NCBI GenBank assembly: GCA_035578155.1
Contig: JAPWDM010000003.1
Coordinates: forward strand, 65,774,142-65,838,141
Reading direction: 5' to 3'
DNA: 64,000 bases
Source of the DNA: Brachynemurus nebulosus
Lineage: Eukaryota > Arthropoda > Insecta > Neuroptera > Myrmeleontidae
Shown here: positions 1 to 11,250 of the stretch, one piece after another
Numbering within the stretch: the stretch's first letter is position 1
Layout: each line of letters starts with the position of its first letter
Translations under genes and position numbers: made by a program
The notes under the pieces: model-generated
Databases searched by the model: none
What the model saw: the letters and a program-made list of their open reading frames with translations, nothing else
What the model was told of the DNA's origin: nothing

Positions 1-60
1 CTGGAAAGATACTTAATTGAAATAGAACGACATAATATAAGGAAAATTTAATTTATTTAC

Positions 61-184
61 CTTTGGATCAAAATTGAATACAGCATCACATTTGAGCGGA
101 CACTCTAATCCACATTTGCACGTGCCTTGCGTTAATAAATACTCCTTTATTTGCTCCAACGAATTGAGCGGTGTGTTACTCGGA
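61..184 (-). CDS. sba: Internal coding exon, MBD core of an MBD5/MBD6-type protein (insect sba)
   Basis: This exon is 124 nt long. Its first base completes a codon begun in the upstream exon, and 41 full codons follow, ending in phase 0. The translation begins [20 protein letters not shown] and continues with [12 protein letters not shown] and then VFNFDPK. The block [11 protein letters not shown] followed by VFNFDP is the signature of the MBD5/MBD6 subclass of methyl-CpG-binding domains. Cysteines fall at exon residues 22, 24, 28 and 32. The acceptor (ctgtttcag, positions 193-185 read on the minus strand) and the donor (AAG then gtaaat, at 60-55) are both good. Proteins of this family are nuclear, bind the BAP1/ASXL deubiquitinase complex, and generally do not recognise methylated DNA in the classical way; that is family knowledge. 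The 5' part of the MBD, with the usual GW motif, is not in this exon. Downstream exons lie outside the window. The family call is firm; orthology to fly sba is inferred. Confidence 0.87.
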
Positions 185-371
185 CTGAAACAGAATGGAA
201 AAATTTAATTATTATTAATGGTCAGTTTAAGTTTTAAATTAAAATATCATCACAGTGTAGAATTTTGAAAAAATTTTTTTTTTTTTGGTCTTATCTTAAA
301 GTACATACAGTTTATGCATGTTTTCTCAAAATTTCAAATTGAAATTCGAATTATTACGGTCGCTACGATCA

Positions 372-551
372 CGGATCAATGGATTCAACCCAAATATGAA
401 ATTCTGTGGATTGATTGGCGCCTTCTGGCGGGATGTTATACCACTTTACATTTAGTCTTTCCACAACCAGTGGACGTGTAGGATCAATTGTTATCACCAC
501 AGTATCATATTGTTGTTGAAACAATGATTTGAAACAATTTTGAGACAAACT
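372..551 (-). other. Stop-free 60-codon segment with protein-like composition, no start codon
   Basis: Between an upstream TAA (552-554) and a downstream TGA (369-371) the minus strand holds 60 open codons without methionine. The reading contains DPTRPLVVERLNVKW followed by YNIPPEG and ending FHIWVESIDP. The mix of charged, aromatic and proline residues is unlike the lysine/phenylalanine/isoleucine-rich chance frames elsewhere in this AT-rich window, so it may be a captured piece of a coding sequence or a decayed transposon gene. I do not recognise the family. It lies 187 bases upstream of the MBD exon but has no good acceptor, so it is not called an exon. Confidence 0.25.
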
Positions 552-689
552 TTAAACGCGTATGTCTCGAAATGACCTTTTTAAAAACGGTACCTACTCT
601 CAAAGGAAAAGTTTCCAAGCTGTAAAGTTTGAAATTTTGACAGAATATTCTTTATTCCATTCTTCATGGGCCTATGGAAGCTTTTTTTA

Positions 690-1058
690 AAGCTGTTAAA
701 AATTTTGTACTTTTTATTCAAACCGCCTCATATTTCTCAAATTTCAAAAAAAAAATGCTCCCATAGATACATAGCGGCTTATACCTACAGATTGATAATC
801 TATTTGGTTTTTTTTTCCAAATGAAAACTGCGGCCGCAATCGTGGGCACCAATTTCCGTTCTTTTTTCAAGACACTTTTTTCAAAAAATTGTAATAATTA
901 TAAAAAATAAATCAAAATGATTAAAAAAAAATATTTTTGTATTGTTAAATAGTGGTATTAATCGTTAAAAAAAATTCATCTCTATTGCCTCATCCTATTC
1001 ATCCGAAAAAAATTGCAAAAATTGACTATTTTTCCGCCGGTCGCACTGTGATGGTACC
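690..1058 (+). mobile_element. Foldback long-TIR element, copy 1 (left end missing)
   Basis: This is the core and right arm of the family seen complete at 3387-4401. It starts in the asymmetric core (attttgtactttttattcaa), continues through the inner arm motifs (atagcggctta, attgataatctatttg, gcggccgcaatcgtgggcac) and ends with the terminal cactgtgatggtacc. The left arm is absent, so this copy is 5' truncated. It has no coding capacity. Confidence 0.75.
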
Positions 1059-2387
1059 GTAAAATTAAATTGATCAAAATTTCCCGCCAAAAATCATGTA
1101 ACTTTTATTTTTCGGTCTGTGGGTGTTTCAAGATGAATGTCTTTTTTCAAAAATATCCGTGAGATAATTAATACGATCAAAAAAAAAAAAAATTCAAAAA
1201 TCTGGTTACTGCCTAATTAATTTGATAAATTTAAGCAGCAATTGGAAAGAAATTCATGTACAAGAAACAAATAAAATTCAATGACATAGTTGACCTTAAA
1301 CTTTTCGAAAAAACTGTTCAAAAAAATTTTAATTCACTTCATAAATTAAAAAAATATAATAAACACAGACATATGCAATACACATAATGACTGGTTATTA
1401 ATTCCCGGGAGCCAATAATTTGAATAAATTAATTTTTGGAAAAAAAATTTAACTGAATAAAAAAGAACGACTCATACCATCCGAAGAGAAAAGAAGAAAA
1501 AAACAGTGAAATAATAACAGCTAATTAATTAATTAATAAATTTTGATGTAATGTAAATCGCATGTTTATGTCATTATTATGCAAAAAATATACCTTAATG
1601 AATATAATTAAAACTACTAAATGATCAAGGTCAGATATTATGAGTTCAGTTTATTTAATTTGTGTTGAAACATTTCCTTATTTAGTAATTTACTGGGAAA
1701 AAAATATTTTTCTCAGTAAAACTACAACAGTTGTGGTATTCTCTTTTATTTTTCTAATCTAGAAATTCGAAAAAAATCAATTTTTTTTCTACATATTTTC
1801 AAAGTTTAGATTTTTAAGAATAAGCCTCTAATAAAAGATTCACGGAAATTCGAATTATTTTCGAAGTTATGGTTATTTTTTTCCTGTGTACTGTGTATCT
1901 TTTCAGTTTTAACACTATCAAAATTGGTTCGACGTGGGGGTTTTTGGAATTTTCTTTACTATTTTAAAAAAATTTTCAAATTTGAAAATAGGAGGCGAAA
2001 AAATGATCTTTTTTAAAAAATAATTTTTTCAAATCGGCTACGACCAACTAATTTTAAATCCTTGTTTATTAAGAATTAACTAAAATTTTATGTTTTAGAT
2101 CACCAGAAGGGTTGGAATCACGTCAACTAGGAAATACCTACATTTTTTGAGTTCTCACTATGTCGGCCTGTACCGATTTCAATTTTGAATTTTTTTAAAA
2201 TTTTTATACATTTTTATACTTTTCAAATATCAGCAACAAAACTGGTAAAAAAATGGATACTAAAATGTTTTTTTTTTTTTTATTACGCCCGTAAAATCAC
2301 CTCAAAATCGAGCCTCTAGACTAGAATACCCCCTTAAGTCAGTAGAAATTTTTACATTTACATTATACAATAACATTAGGAATATTG
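1059..2387. other. AT-rich intronic sequence, no supported feature
   Basis: The stretch consists of A and T runs with no recognisable gene, repeat end or splice signal. A short TTAATTAATTAATTAA run near 1520-1537 is simple sequence. Confidence 0.5.
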
Positions 2388-2390
2388 CTA

Positions 2391-2600
2391 GCCAACAGAA
2401 ATTTTAGCGAATTGCCGAATGGAAAATTTACCTATCACTGTCATGGTAAGACCTGAGCCCAGGGCTATGATAGAAATTTTTTTTGAGGTCCCTCGAAGCC
2501 GAATAACTAACGAACCAGACACCCTATTTTTACAAAATTCTAGTAAAATTTGTAAGTCAAAAATCTCGAATGAGTGCCAGAATTCAAAATTTTTTAACAT
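2391..2600 (+). repeat. Dispersed repeat (AGCGAATT...GGTCCCT family), copy 1
   Basis: It contains ttttagcgaattgccgaatg, then a segment with gcccagggctatgatagaaa, then ttttgaggtccctcgaagcc. The same order of motifs recurs at 14190-14420 on the plus strand and in reverse at 18345-18437. The start has a partial palindrome around gaatggaaa. The frames here (65-70 codons on both strands) overlap each other and are chance. The class of the element is unknown. Confidence 0.6.
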
Positions 2601-2645
2601 AAGTCATGTAAATTAAAAATCACAAAGTGATTGAAAAAATTACCC

Positions 2646-2717
2646 GGATCGGCCGGCAATCGAACCCAGGATCTCCTGGTAACTAGCCGGGTGTGCTATC
2701 CATTACACCATCGATCC
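2646..2717 (-). tRNA. tRNA-Thr(AGT)-like sequence, probably pseudogene or SINE head
   Basis: The 72-nt minus-strand sequence folds as a cloverleaf: 7-bp acceptor stem with one mismatch, 4-bp D stem, 5-bp anticodon stem with one mismatch, loop CTAGTTA with anticodon AGT, 5-base variable loop AGATC, and a T arm with loop TTCGATT and one mismatch. The A box (TGGTGTAATGG) fits the consensus perfectly; the B box (GGTTCGATTGC) is nearly canonical. A T6 run lies a few bases past the 3' end and could end Pol III transcription. One mismatch in each of three stems and a discriminator of G (unusual for tRNA-Thr) argue for a pseudogene or tRNA-derived SINE head rather than a working tRNA. Confidence 0.65.
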
Positions 2718-3386
2718 TTTGCTCGACAGGCGCCCGATACAGACAACATTCAATCACCTATGTGTATGTACCTTCTATAATGCGAGAAGCAGTTACAACT
2801 TTTTTTGAAATTGAAAAAAACAAGTCATGTTTTTGAGCCACTATTCTATGTAAATGGGTTTTCGAGAACGAGTTTTGTTTTTAATCGAAAATTCGCTATG
2901 TTATAACGGTTGTTGCGACAGGAATACAAATTTTGTCCTCTTTGCAGTACAAATCTGTCTCAATAATCTTTTGAGCATCCTCCACCAATCGAATTAAAAT
3001 TAATCACAACATCGTGAAGACTAGAAAAAAAGTCAATAAAAAAAAAACCTTCTTTACTACCATTTAGCCGTTCTCATCGATGACTAGTAACCCATAAACC
3101 GGCGTGGAAAACAGGTTACTCAAGAGAATTACAAGTTCACCGTAGCACTATACATATTTTATAAAACTTATATCTGCACGACACCACGATGTGCTATGAA
3201 TCTATAAATAATTGAACACATTGCTGATACTCAACTCTACTAGAAGTAACTTGAAAATTGAATGAAATCAAAGAGAAAAAAAGTCAGTTTATGAAAACGT
3301 TTTATTAATCACTTTTTCAAATAATGTTGGTACAGCAAAAACTGTTTTTATACGGTCTTTTTTCTTGTACGATTTCTTTTTTTTGA
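2718..3386. other. Intronic sequence, no supported gene
   Basis: It holds a short match (ttcgctatgttata then gttgcgacagg, about 2893-2922) to the arms of the large inverted repeat at 17341-17798, so a fragment of that repeat is present. Otherwise it is AT-rich with nothing recognisable. Confidence 0.45.
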
Positions 3387-4401
3387 GGTACCATCACAGT
3401 GTGATCGGCCGAAAAATAGTCAATTTTCGTAATTTTTTTCGGATGGATAGAATGGGGGAATAGGAATGAATTTTTTTTTACGATTAATACCACTATTTAA
3501 CAATACAAAAATATTTGTTTTATTTGCTTTTATTTATTTTTTATAATTATTATAATTTTTTGAAAAAAGTGTTTTAAAAAAAGGGCGGATATTGGTGCCC
3601 ACGACTGCGGTCACAGTTTTTATTTAAACAAAAAATCAAATAGATCTGTAGGTAAGTCACTATGTTCCTATGGGAGTTTTTTTTTCCTTCCTATTTTTCT
3701 ACATGGAAAACTATAAAAAATTTTGTACTTTCATACAAACCGCCGCCATTTTTTAAAATTTCAAAAAAAAAACTCCCATAGGTACATAGCGGCTTATCTA
3801 CAGATTTTTTTGAAGTGAAAACTTCGTTGTACACTTTTTTTGTAATGGGTAAAAAATGTTAAACTCGCGTCAGGACACGTGACCTGATCGAAAATTCGTA
3901 AGACGGATGGAGAGTAGACAGTACACTAGAGCAGACAATAAACTTTTTAATGTAATATAAATTGTCATGTTTGTGTACGACAGCGCAATAAATAAATATT
4001 GTATTCTACCACATAAATGATAGTACTTTTATACTGATAATTAAAGCAATTCGTGCAAAATTATTCCCTAACCATTCCAAAATATCAAAAATGCACAACG
4101 TTAATATTCAAGTTTTCACTTCTGCCGGCACTCCCGGAGTGCAACCCCTCGTTTTGTTTTTTCAAATGAAAACTGCGGTCACAATCGTGGGCACCAATAT
4201 CCACCTTTCCTTAAGGACACTTTTGCCAAAAAATTATAATAATCATAAAAAATTAATTAAAAATGAATAAAAAAATATTTTTGTATTGTTAAATAGTGGT
4301 ATTAATCGCAAAAAAATTCATTACCATTCCCCCATCCTTTCCACCCGAAAAAAAATCGCGAAAATTGACTATTTTTCGGCTGATCACACTGTGATGGTAC
4401 C
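3387..4401 (+). mobile_element. Foldback long-TIR element, copy 2 (both ends present)
   Basis: The ends are ggtaccatcacagtgtgatc on the left and its reverse complement on the right. The outer arms match for roughly 235 bases, through the conserved motif aataccactatttaacaata and the inner motif gtgcccacgactgcgg. The core contains attttgtacttt and caaaccgccgccatttt. About 320 bases of unrelated sequence, roughly 3830-4150, interrupt the right inner arm and look like a secondary insertion. There is no transposase. The direct flanks do not show a clear target duplication. Confidence 0.8.
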
Positions 4402-5389
4402 TAAAGAAAAGTAAGAAATTTGAACATTAATTTGCGATAAAATTACTTATTGACTGTTTTCAAACATTTAAAATCAGTACATTAAGCTTCTTTACATACA
4501 CATTTATCGAAATTTTGGTAATATTATAAAAAAAAATGAAATAAAGTATTCTCATAATGTAAATTAATGCGTGTTTAAGCGTTCTGAGTTATGTATTTTC
4601 AATGAAATTTTTTTTGTACAGTTGAAAAGGGCCGAACAAAAAAATAAACACCCCATTTGCTACGCTACTGTGGAATTATTCTATTGATGGTCCAAAATCA
4701 CGAGCTGGCACAAAATTATATACGGCTCCGAAGAATGTGTTTCTTCGGAACTCTAAAAAAGAGCATGCGATCTATAAACCTGTACCAATCAAATTCAAAA
4801 CCATAATTGGTCATAATTAGCACACTAAAAAAAAATTTTTAATTAATTATCCGACTGCGCAATTAATTAAATCGCAACGGCAACAACGAAAAATAAAGAT
4901 CACTAATTAAAAATTCAATCGCCAAGATTAATATTTAATCAGAACAATAAAAAAAATAAAATGGCCAAAAAACCACCATTCACTGCTAATAAATAGTTAA
5001 TAATTTTGACAGGCCAAGTTGTTTGGAGCTACAATAATAATTAATTGCATAATCTGAATAAAAACAACATACCATTTAACAGTGGATGTGAGGACTACTA
5101 GGTTGGTATTTGGTATATGCGTAGCGATATCGCAGCAGTTATTAGCAGTTGAAATGCCAAACCAATAATAAAATAATGAATGTAGAATATCAACTATCTA
5201 TTATGATATGTTTGAATCCAATGAACTAAACACCAATAAATACAATAGGTAGATATATCGTTTACAATGTGTTTGAAAAGTTTGGACAACATTAGAGAAG
5301 ACGTGGTAGAATTACTGGCAGGATTTCTGGTCATTAGTGCCAACTGTTGTTTTCTGCGAATTCTTGGTATCCTTAATTTTCTCTTTATG
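4402..5389. other. AT-rich intronic sequence, no firm feature
   Basis: A short segment near 4575-4605 (gttctgagttatgtatttt, then caatgaaat) resembles the start of the hairpin repeat at 33360-33390. The stretch 5290-5410 could hold a decayed piece of LINE 3' coding sequence, but the similarity is too weak to call. Confidence 0.4.
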
Positions 5390-5629
5390 TCGGACCATTT
5401 TCCACGATTAAGGTTTTCTGACTAAAACCTGGCATCCTAGAATTGATAACTTTCTAGGAAACATTACAAAGAATTAGTTTTTCATTGTTACAATGTAGAA
5501 AAAAAAGTTCTCTTATTTGAATTACTGCAAAGTGAAAATAAGACTCCAATCTCTGTTAATACTGGTAATGGAGAAATATCAACTGAAGATGGTATTACTT
5601 CTTTGAATAGTAACACTCTTTATATTTAA

Positions 5630-6593
5630 ACGGATGGTGGCAAGATAGAGGGCAGAGTAGGAGCACGTTTAAGTCTATACAAAAATGGAACAAAAATACT
5701 ATCCCAGATGAAAAAATTAAACAATAATTCAAGTGTATATCAAACGGAGCTGTATGCAATTAAATATTCTCTTGAAATAGCAAATACTTAATTTAATTTT
5801 TGAAAAAATACTTATCTTCACTGACTCGCTTTCTCCCTGTCATGCTATTCAAGACTTTAAGCCCAACCACAAGCTTGTTTTAGAAATTCAGAAAATTATA
5901 AGAAACATTGAGAGCACGGGTAAAAAAATTATAATAAACTGGATTAGAGACCATTCAAACATAATAATTAACAATAATGAGGCTGATGAACTAGCTAAAG
6001 CAGCAGCACTGAGCGACGCCTCAGTCGACCACAACTTTATTCCAATCTCCTTTGTCAAAAATTTGATTAAAGCACGTAATATTATTGAAAATTGGCAGAT
6101 GGAGTATCTTTCCTCATCGAAAGCTAGCATTACCAAAAAGTTCTTTCCTGACGTACGTTCTGCAGGAAAAATACTAGAAGAAATCCAAATATGACTTCCA
6201 TCTTACACAAATGTGGACAGATCATGGATCAAATAAAGCGTATCTCTATCGATTTAAATTATCAAAAAACCTTAGAACATTTGATTGATGAATGTTTGAA
6301 ACTAAAAGAACTCAGCTTGAAATAGAATTTGGCAAACAATTAAAGGATAACTGGAATCACATAATCTGCTGCTCATTATCCAAAAACTTTATTCAGTATT
6401 TAAGACTTATTGCAAAAAACATATAAAAATCTAACTAGGTACAATTACTTTATGTACTAATTTATTCCTTTTTTCTCGAATTTTTGTAACTTTATAATTT
6501 ATTCTAATGTAACATTTTGATATAGTTATACCTACTAGGACAAATCTAATGGTATCCGAATTAAATAAAGAATATTTACCAAAAAAAAAAAAA
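5630..6593 (+). pseudogene. 5'-truncated LINE with broken RNase H domain and poly-A tail
   Basis: Two frames together carry an RNase H domain of the type found at the C-terminus of I/R1-like LINEs. The first (5630-5791) begins TDGGKIEGRVGA, with the first catalytic aspartate, and includes VYQTELYAIKYSLEIA with the glutamate. The second (5808-6194) contains IFTDS with the second aspartate, then WIRDHSN and NNNEADELAKAAA with the late histidine and final aspartate. A stop and frameshift separate the parts, so the gene is dead. A 3' UTR with AATAAA (6564-6569) and an A13 tract (6581-6593) follow. No reverse transcriptase is present. RNase H degrades the RNA strand during target-primed insertion. 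Confidence 0.85.
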
Positions 6594-7797
6594 CCAATTA
6601 CTTTCAATTATTTCCAAAAAATAAGAAGTTGTAATGTATATTTATGCATAAAATACTGACTGACACCATTCCAACTCAATATAAATTTAGTCGTTCTGTA
6701 ATCGCTGACTTTAAGCAACTACAACTATCGTTCACTTAAAAAGTTGATAATGTGCGAATAGATTTGCACCGTAAATACAAAAAAAATACGTACAAGTCAC
6801 CGGGACGAGTCGAGTAAATTTTTGAATATTATTGTAAATACGTGTATCACAGCTCTTTGTGATTTGAATTCTATTTGTAGTGTGAATGTCCCTTCCTCCT
6901 TGAGGCGATCACACAAATCCCTCCGCCATAAATTAAAATTATTGATCTAAACATTTGATAAACGTGATATATTACATGATAAACAAGTTTACTAATATAC
7001 AAACCGGTTCCACAATTACAATATCCACAATAAATAAAATAGATACAAGAAAAAAAAAACAATATCTTAACTTTTTTCCAATAATTGATATTTATAAAAA
7101 AAAAAAAAAATCTAGACAAATTAAGTTATTCTGATACATATATGTATGGAGTTTATTGTCTTGTTTTATAAAAAGATCCCGGATTCATATCAACCAATCA
7201 AAGATTTTTATCTAAAATAAAAATTTTTAGATCTGATTTTAATGATGATACTACTAGTTAGTCAAAACAAAAACACAAAGGAAATTTATTTCCGCCAAAA
7301 AAAGACAATGCTAGCTAAATTTATGGTAATTTTATTCAATAAGGTCAAGAGACGAAACTTAATATAATATAAAGCAATTATTTATTTAGCATCGATGGTT
7401 AAACGAAAAACAAACAAAGGGACAGGAATACATGAAAGTTCGCAAATATGATAACGCCGCAAATTCGAATTTACGCACGCTTGGTTCTACGTAACTAATT
7501 TTGATAAAAATGAGGAGAATGGCTTCGAACACCTATAATTTACTTCCAATTTCATCACTTTGTCTTTTATTTATGGTTTTTAAGACATTGAAAAATTTTA
7601 ATAAATTTCATTGTCGTCATCAACGTCAAAAAGTTTTTTCTAGAGTTAAGGTAATTATCTCGACATTCAACTTTTCGACAGAAGAGTTTCAAATTTTAAT
7701 AGTATAAAGAAGAATACTCTGATTGTCCTTGTAATCTGGGAACGACTGATCGCTTTTGAGTTAAGATAATTAGGATTAAAGTTTGTATCTACTCCGC
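6594..7797. other. AT-rich intronic sequence, no supported feature
   Basis: There are open frames of 60-80 codons on both strands, but they are rich in F, I, K, N and Y and have no motifs. No repeat ends were seen before the foldback copy that follows. Confidence 0.45.
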
Positions 7798-8304
7798 AAA
7801 TTCGGTGTCCACGATTGCAGCCGCAGTTTTTATCCGAAAAAAAAATCAAATAGATTATCAATTTGTAGATAAACCGCTATGTCCCTATGGGAGCTATTTT
7901 TTTTTTTTTTTGAAATTTTCCTATTTTTTCACACGGAAAACCGTGAAAAATTTTGTACTTTTTATTCAAACCGCCGCCATTTTTTCAGATTTCAAAAGAA
8001 AAAAAAGCTCCCATAGGGACATAGCGACTTACCTACAGATTGATAATCTATTTGACTTTTTTTTTTCGGATAAAAACTGCGGCCGCAATCGTGGGCACCG
8101 AATTTCGGCCATTTCTAAAGACACTTTTTTCAAAAAAATTATAATAAATATAAAAAATAAATCAAAATAAATAAAAAAAAAATATTTTTGTATTGTCAAA
8201 TAGTGGTATTAATCGTAAAAAAATTCATCCCCATTCATCCATCTTATCCGAAAAAAATTGTGAAAATTGACTACATTTCGGCAAAATCACACTCTGATGA
8301 TACC
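7798..8304 (+). mobile_element. Foldback long-TIR element, copy 3 (left outer arm missing)
   Basis: It begins inside the left arm at the gattgcagccgcagttttta motif, runs through the core (attttgtactttttattcaa, accgccgccattttttca) and ends with the right terminus, cactctgatgatacc, slightly decayed. The two inner arms pair: ctatgtccctatgggagct against agctcccatagggacatag. A chance frame of 121 codons (7805-8170) is only a reading of the palindrome. Confidence 0.78.
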
Positions 8305-10031
8305 TTAATAACTTTTTAAGCTATGTTCCACGGCGCGGAAAAAAACCTATTTTGAGAAAAACACTATTAAAAAGTTTTCATTCTTGAAAAGTAGAGTTAA
8401 AAGCAGTTTATCGTTATCTAAGATAATCTTTCTGTTGGGATTAAAACATTACAAATATATTTCTTAAGGTTCAAATTAACTTTTAAAGCAAAAGAAAAAA
8501 TGGAAAATTTGAAAGTTCTGGAGGACCCCCCCCCTTTAAACTATTAAATATACTCGCGACATTCCATTACACACTTAATTGGACTACAAAATGTAAAAAT
8601 ACGTAATTAAATCAGCTTATGTATAAAAATATTACCTTGAACTCTTTAAATTGCGCCCAAATATACATTTAAAAAAAAAAATTGTATGTACAAAAAAATG
8701 AACCAGAGGGGGGAAAGGCGGAGGTATGCGACAACGAGGATGTATGTATATTTATAAACATAAATTCAGATTATTTAATTCAATAAAAATACATAATTCT
8801 GATTTATACATATAATAATTTTTTTTTTAAAACTAACTATGCATAGATTGTCTGAATTAATTGAATTTTTTGTTGGAATTGGCCTGTCAATTAAAACGCT
8901 TATTTATTGAATATCCTATAAATTTTGTTCAAATGTACAGGCAAAAGTTAAATAATGATCCGGTTTTGCATTTAAAAAATGAAAATTATCTAATTAAATA
9001 GTTCAAAAAAGGCGAAAATGTTATATGTTAGTGTGAGCGCTGGTAAGCGATTTCCTAAAATGCGATAAAAAAGAAAGTAATCTGATTTGTTTATTAAAAA
9101 TAAAATAATACAAAATTTCGTTTCGGGGAAAATTAAAAATGAACCATATTTTACAACCCATTAACTTCATTTGTTTTCAATTTAACAATATTGCGTTTGA
9201 ATTTACGTACAATTTACAGCGGTGGGTAAAATTATGTTGATTTATTCAAAACAATAAGTTCATTTAGTTGCATACAGATGGCACTCGTAAAGGATTTTTT
9301 GAGAGGTATTATAAAATAATATGTTGCTTTGGACCGAGTATTTTTTCAATCAAAAGAATGGTGAATAAATTGAAAAAATGAATAAAAATTGGCTCAAATT
9401 TTTCATAGGACAGTTGAGAAGACCTATACAGATTTCATTGCAATCGGATTAATAGTAGCGATTGTGCATGCGCAAACGTAAAATCCATTAAGCGCTCAAT
9501 ACATAAATGGTAAAACTTATTTATACATTTTTATACTAGTTGAGACAAGCACCGTACTACAAGTACGAGGAAGCTATGTTCCATACTTCTTGGTAGTGTT
9601 TTTTAATTTGGCGAAAGAACTAGTACCCACCGATTAAAATTTTACTGAGCAGAAAACTGAAGATTTCACAACGGGATAGGAGTACTTTTGCAAATATTTT
9701 CAAAAGTTTATGTGTTTGGAGATCACAGACCAATGAACATATTATATATTATATTATACAGACTAATTATATAAATGTATATTTGGGGCAGCCAGTTACG
9801 ATCAAGTTCCGACCTTAACAGTATTCTGTAATATAGTAATCAATACAGTAACCAATTGTATCCGTAGTAACGTTTTCATAATTATTGTCAAAATATAATA
9901 TTGATAATAAATTTTTACTTTTTTTGCGAAGAAACTGCAAAATTTTGAAAGAAAAAAAGTGGGATTCGCTTTATTTTCAAAATACGTACGTATACAAATT
10001 TATTATGTTCTGCAATAATTATAGTCGCATT
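8305..10031. other. AT-rich intronic sequence, no supported feature
   Basis: Contains a C9 run (8526-8534) and no coding or repeat signature that I can support on either strand. Confidence 0.45.
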
Positions 10032-10240
10032 TCGCGCGTACTCTTTCTCAACCTCGTATCGGAAAAGTCCCAATTTTTGGAGACACAAAAAAACGTATTT
10101 AAATTTGTCTTTTCATCATTATGAACTTAAGATTTATGCTAATTACACCCTTTGATGTTGGCTACCTATATATATATATATATATATAAATATAAAACAT
10201 GCTGTTTTTGATATACGAGGTTGAGAAAGAGTACGCGCGA
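10032..10240. repeat. Short inverted-repeat element with perfect 28-bp arms
   Basis: Arms at 10032-10059 and 10213-10240 are perfect reverse complements (TCGCGCGTACTCTTTCTCAA then CCTCGTAT) separated by 153 bases. The GC-rich arms stand out from an AT-rich surround and suggest a MITE of about 209 bp. No target duplication is evident. A (TA)n run lies in the loop near 10170-10188. Confidence 0.6.
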
Positions 10241-11250
10241 TTTGCTCAAAAATTGACATTATATTATTTCATTAAATTTCACCCGTCTCACCCTGTTACC
10301 TGCTTCAAGAAAAATACCTAGAAATTGGCTTGACGCTTTGTCTAGTAGTATAGTACAATGGTGTTCATTGTTCTGTGGTTTGGATAAAAAAAAAATTAAA
10401 TTTGTATTCATTCGATTCCGAGTCGTATAAATGATCCAAATGAAATCCAAATTATGACCAACTAATAACCGTTACTGTTTATATAATTTTTGTCACTACT
10501 GTAATCGAAAATCTTCAAGTATGTTATATGCTACCAACTACATATACTATCCAATAGAGAGGAACATTAAGTAAATATTACTTTTACTTTACGTTGAGTG
10601 TTTGTTGTAAACGATCATACACCAAAAACAAAGAAAAGGATAGGAAAACACGAAGATGCGGAGTCAGATAGAGAGCGAATGAATATTATGGTAACGATAT
10701 TATCCACCGAGCCAGCAACCATCGAGCAAGCCAGCCACTTCTTAAATGCAATTTTATTGCTAAAATAAAGATGATAATAAACCGAATGAATGTGGTACAT
10801 GGCTGGATGGCTGGATAGCTGGATGGCACGGAATGGTGGTTCAAAGTAATTTGGTCCGGCGGGGTTGGTTCAGTTTATTTAAACGGGACTGACTATGAAA
10901 ATCGTAAAAACGAAATTTGCCACAAGGAGAAAGAATAACTTCACTTATTTTTCTATTATTATTATTATTATCTCTATATAATGGAAATAAATTTAATATT
11001 TTATGGCCGAGTCAGCAATATAAATTTTGAGTGCTTCAAATAAATAAGATTTTAGTTATATAATAATAATTAATTATAAGTAGTAAAATATTCTAGGATG
11101 ATTAATAATAATTCTAATTATAAAGAGAACACATAGAAAAGAGTTTTTCTTTAATGTTGATACTAAAATGTTTCCTTGTGAAATTTCGCGGTTTTTTTTT
11201 TCATTTTTTTTTTATCCATAAAAGAACATTTTGAAAAATTTCAAGTGTCG
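10241..11250. other. Intronic sequence with GGCTGGAT microrepeat
   Basis: Around 10800-10828 the units ggctggatggctggatagct form a short tandem repeat. The rest is AT-rich and shows no gene. Confidence 0.45.

Noticed and set aside
2646..2717. Functional tRNA-Thr gene
   Set aside because: Mismatches in acceptor, anticodon and T stems and an unusual discriminator base.
3387..4401. Foldback family as Transib because its ends contain CACAGTG
   Set aside because: The conserved end is ggtaccatcacagtg, so the heptamer is internal, and no 5-bp duplication is present.
7805..8170. 121-codon frame
   Set aside because: It reads through the palindromic arms and core of a foldback element; composition is low-complexity and other copies break it.
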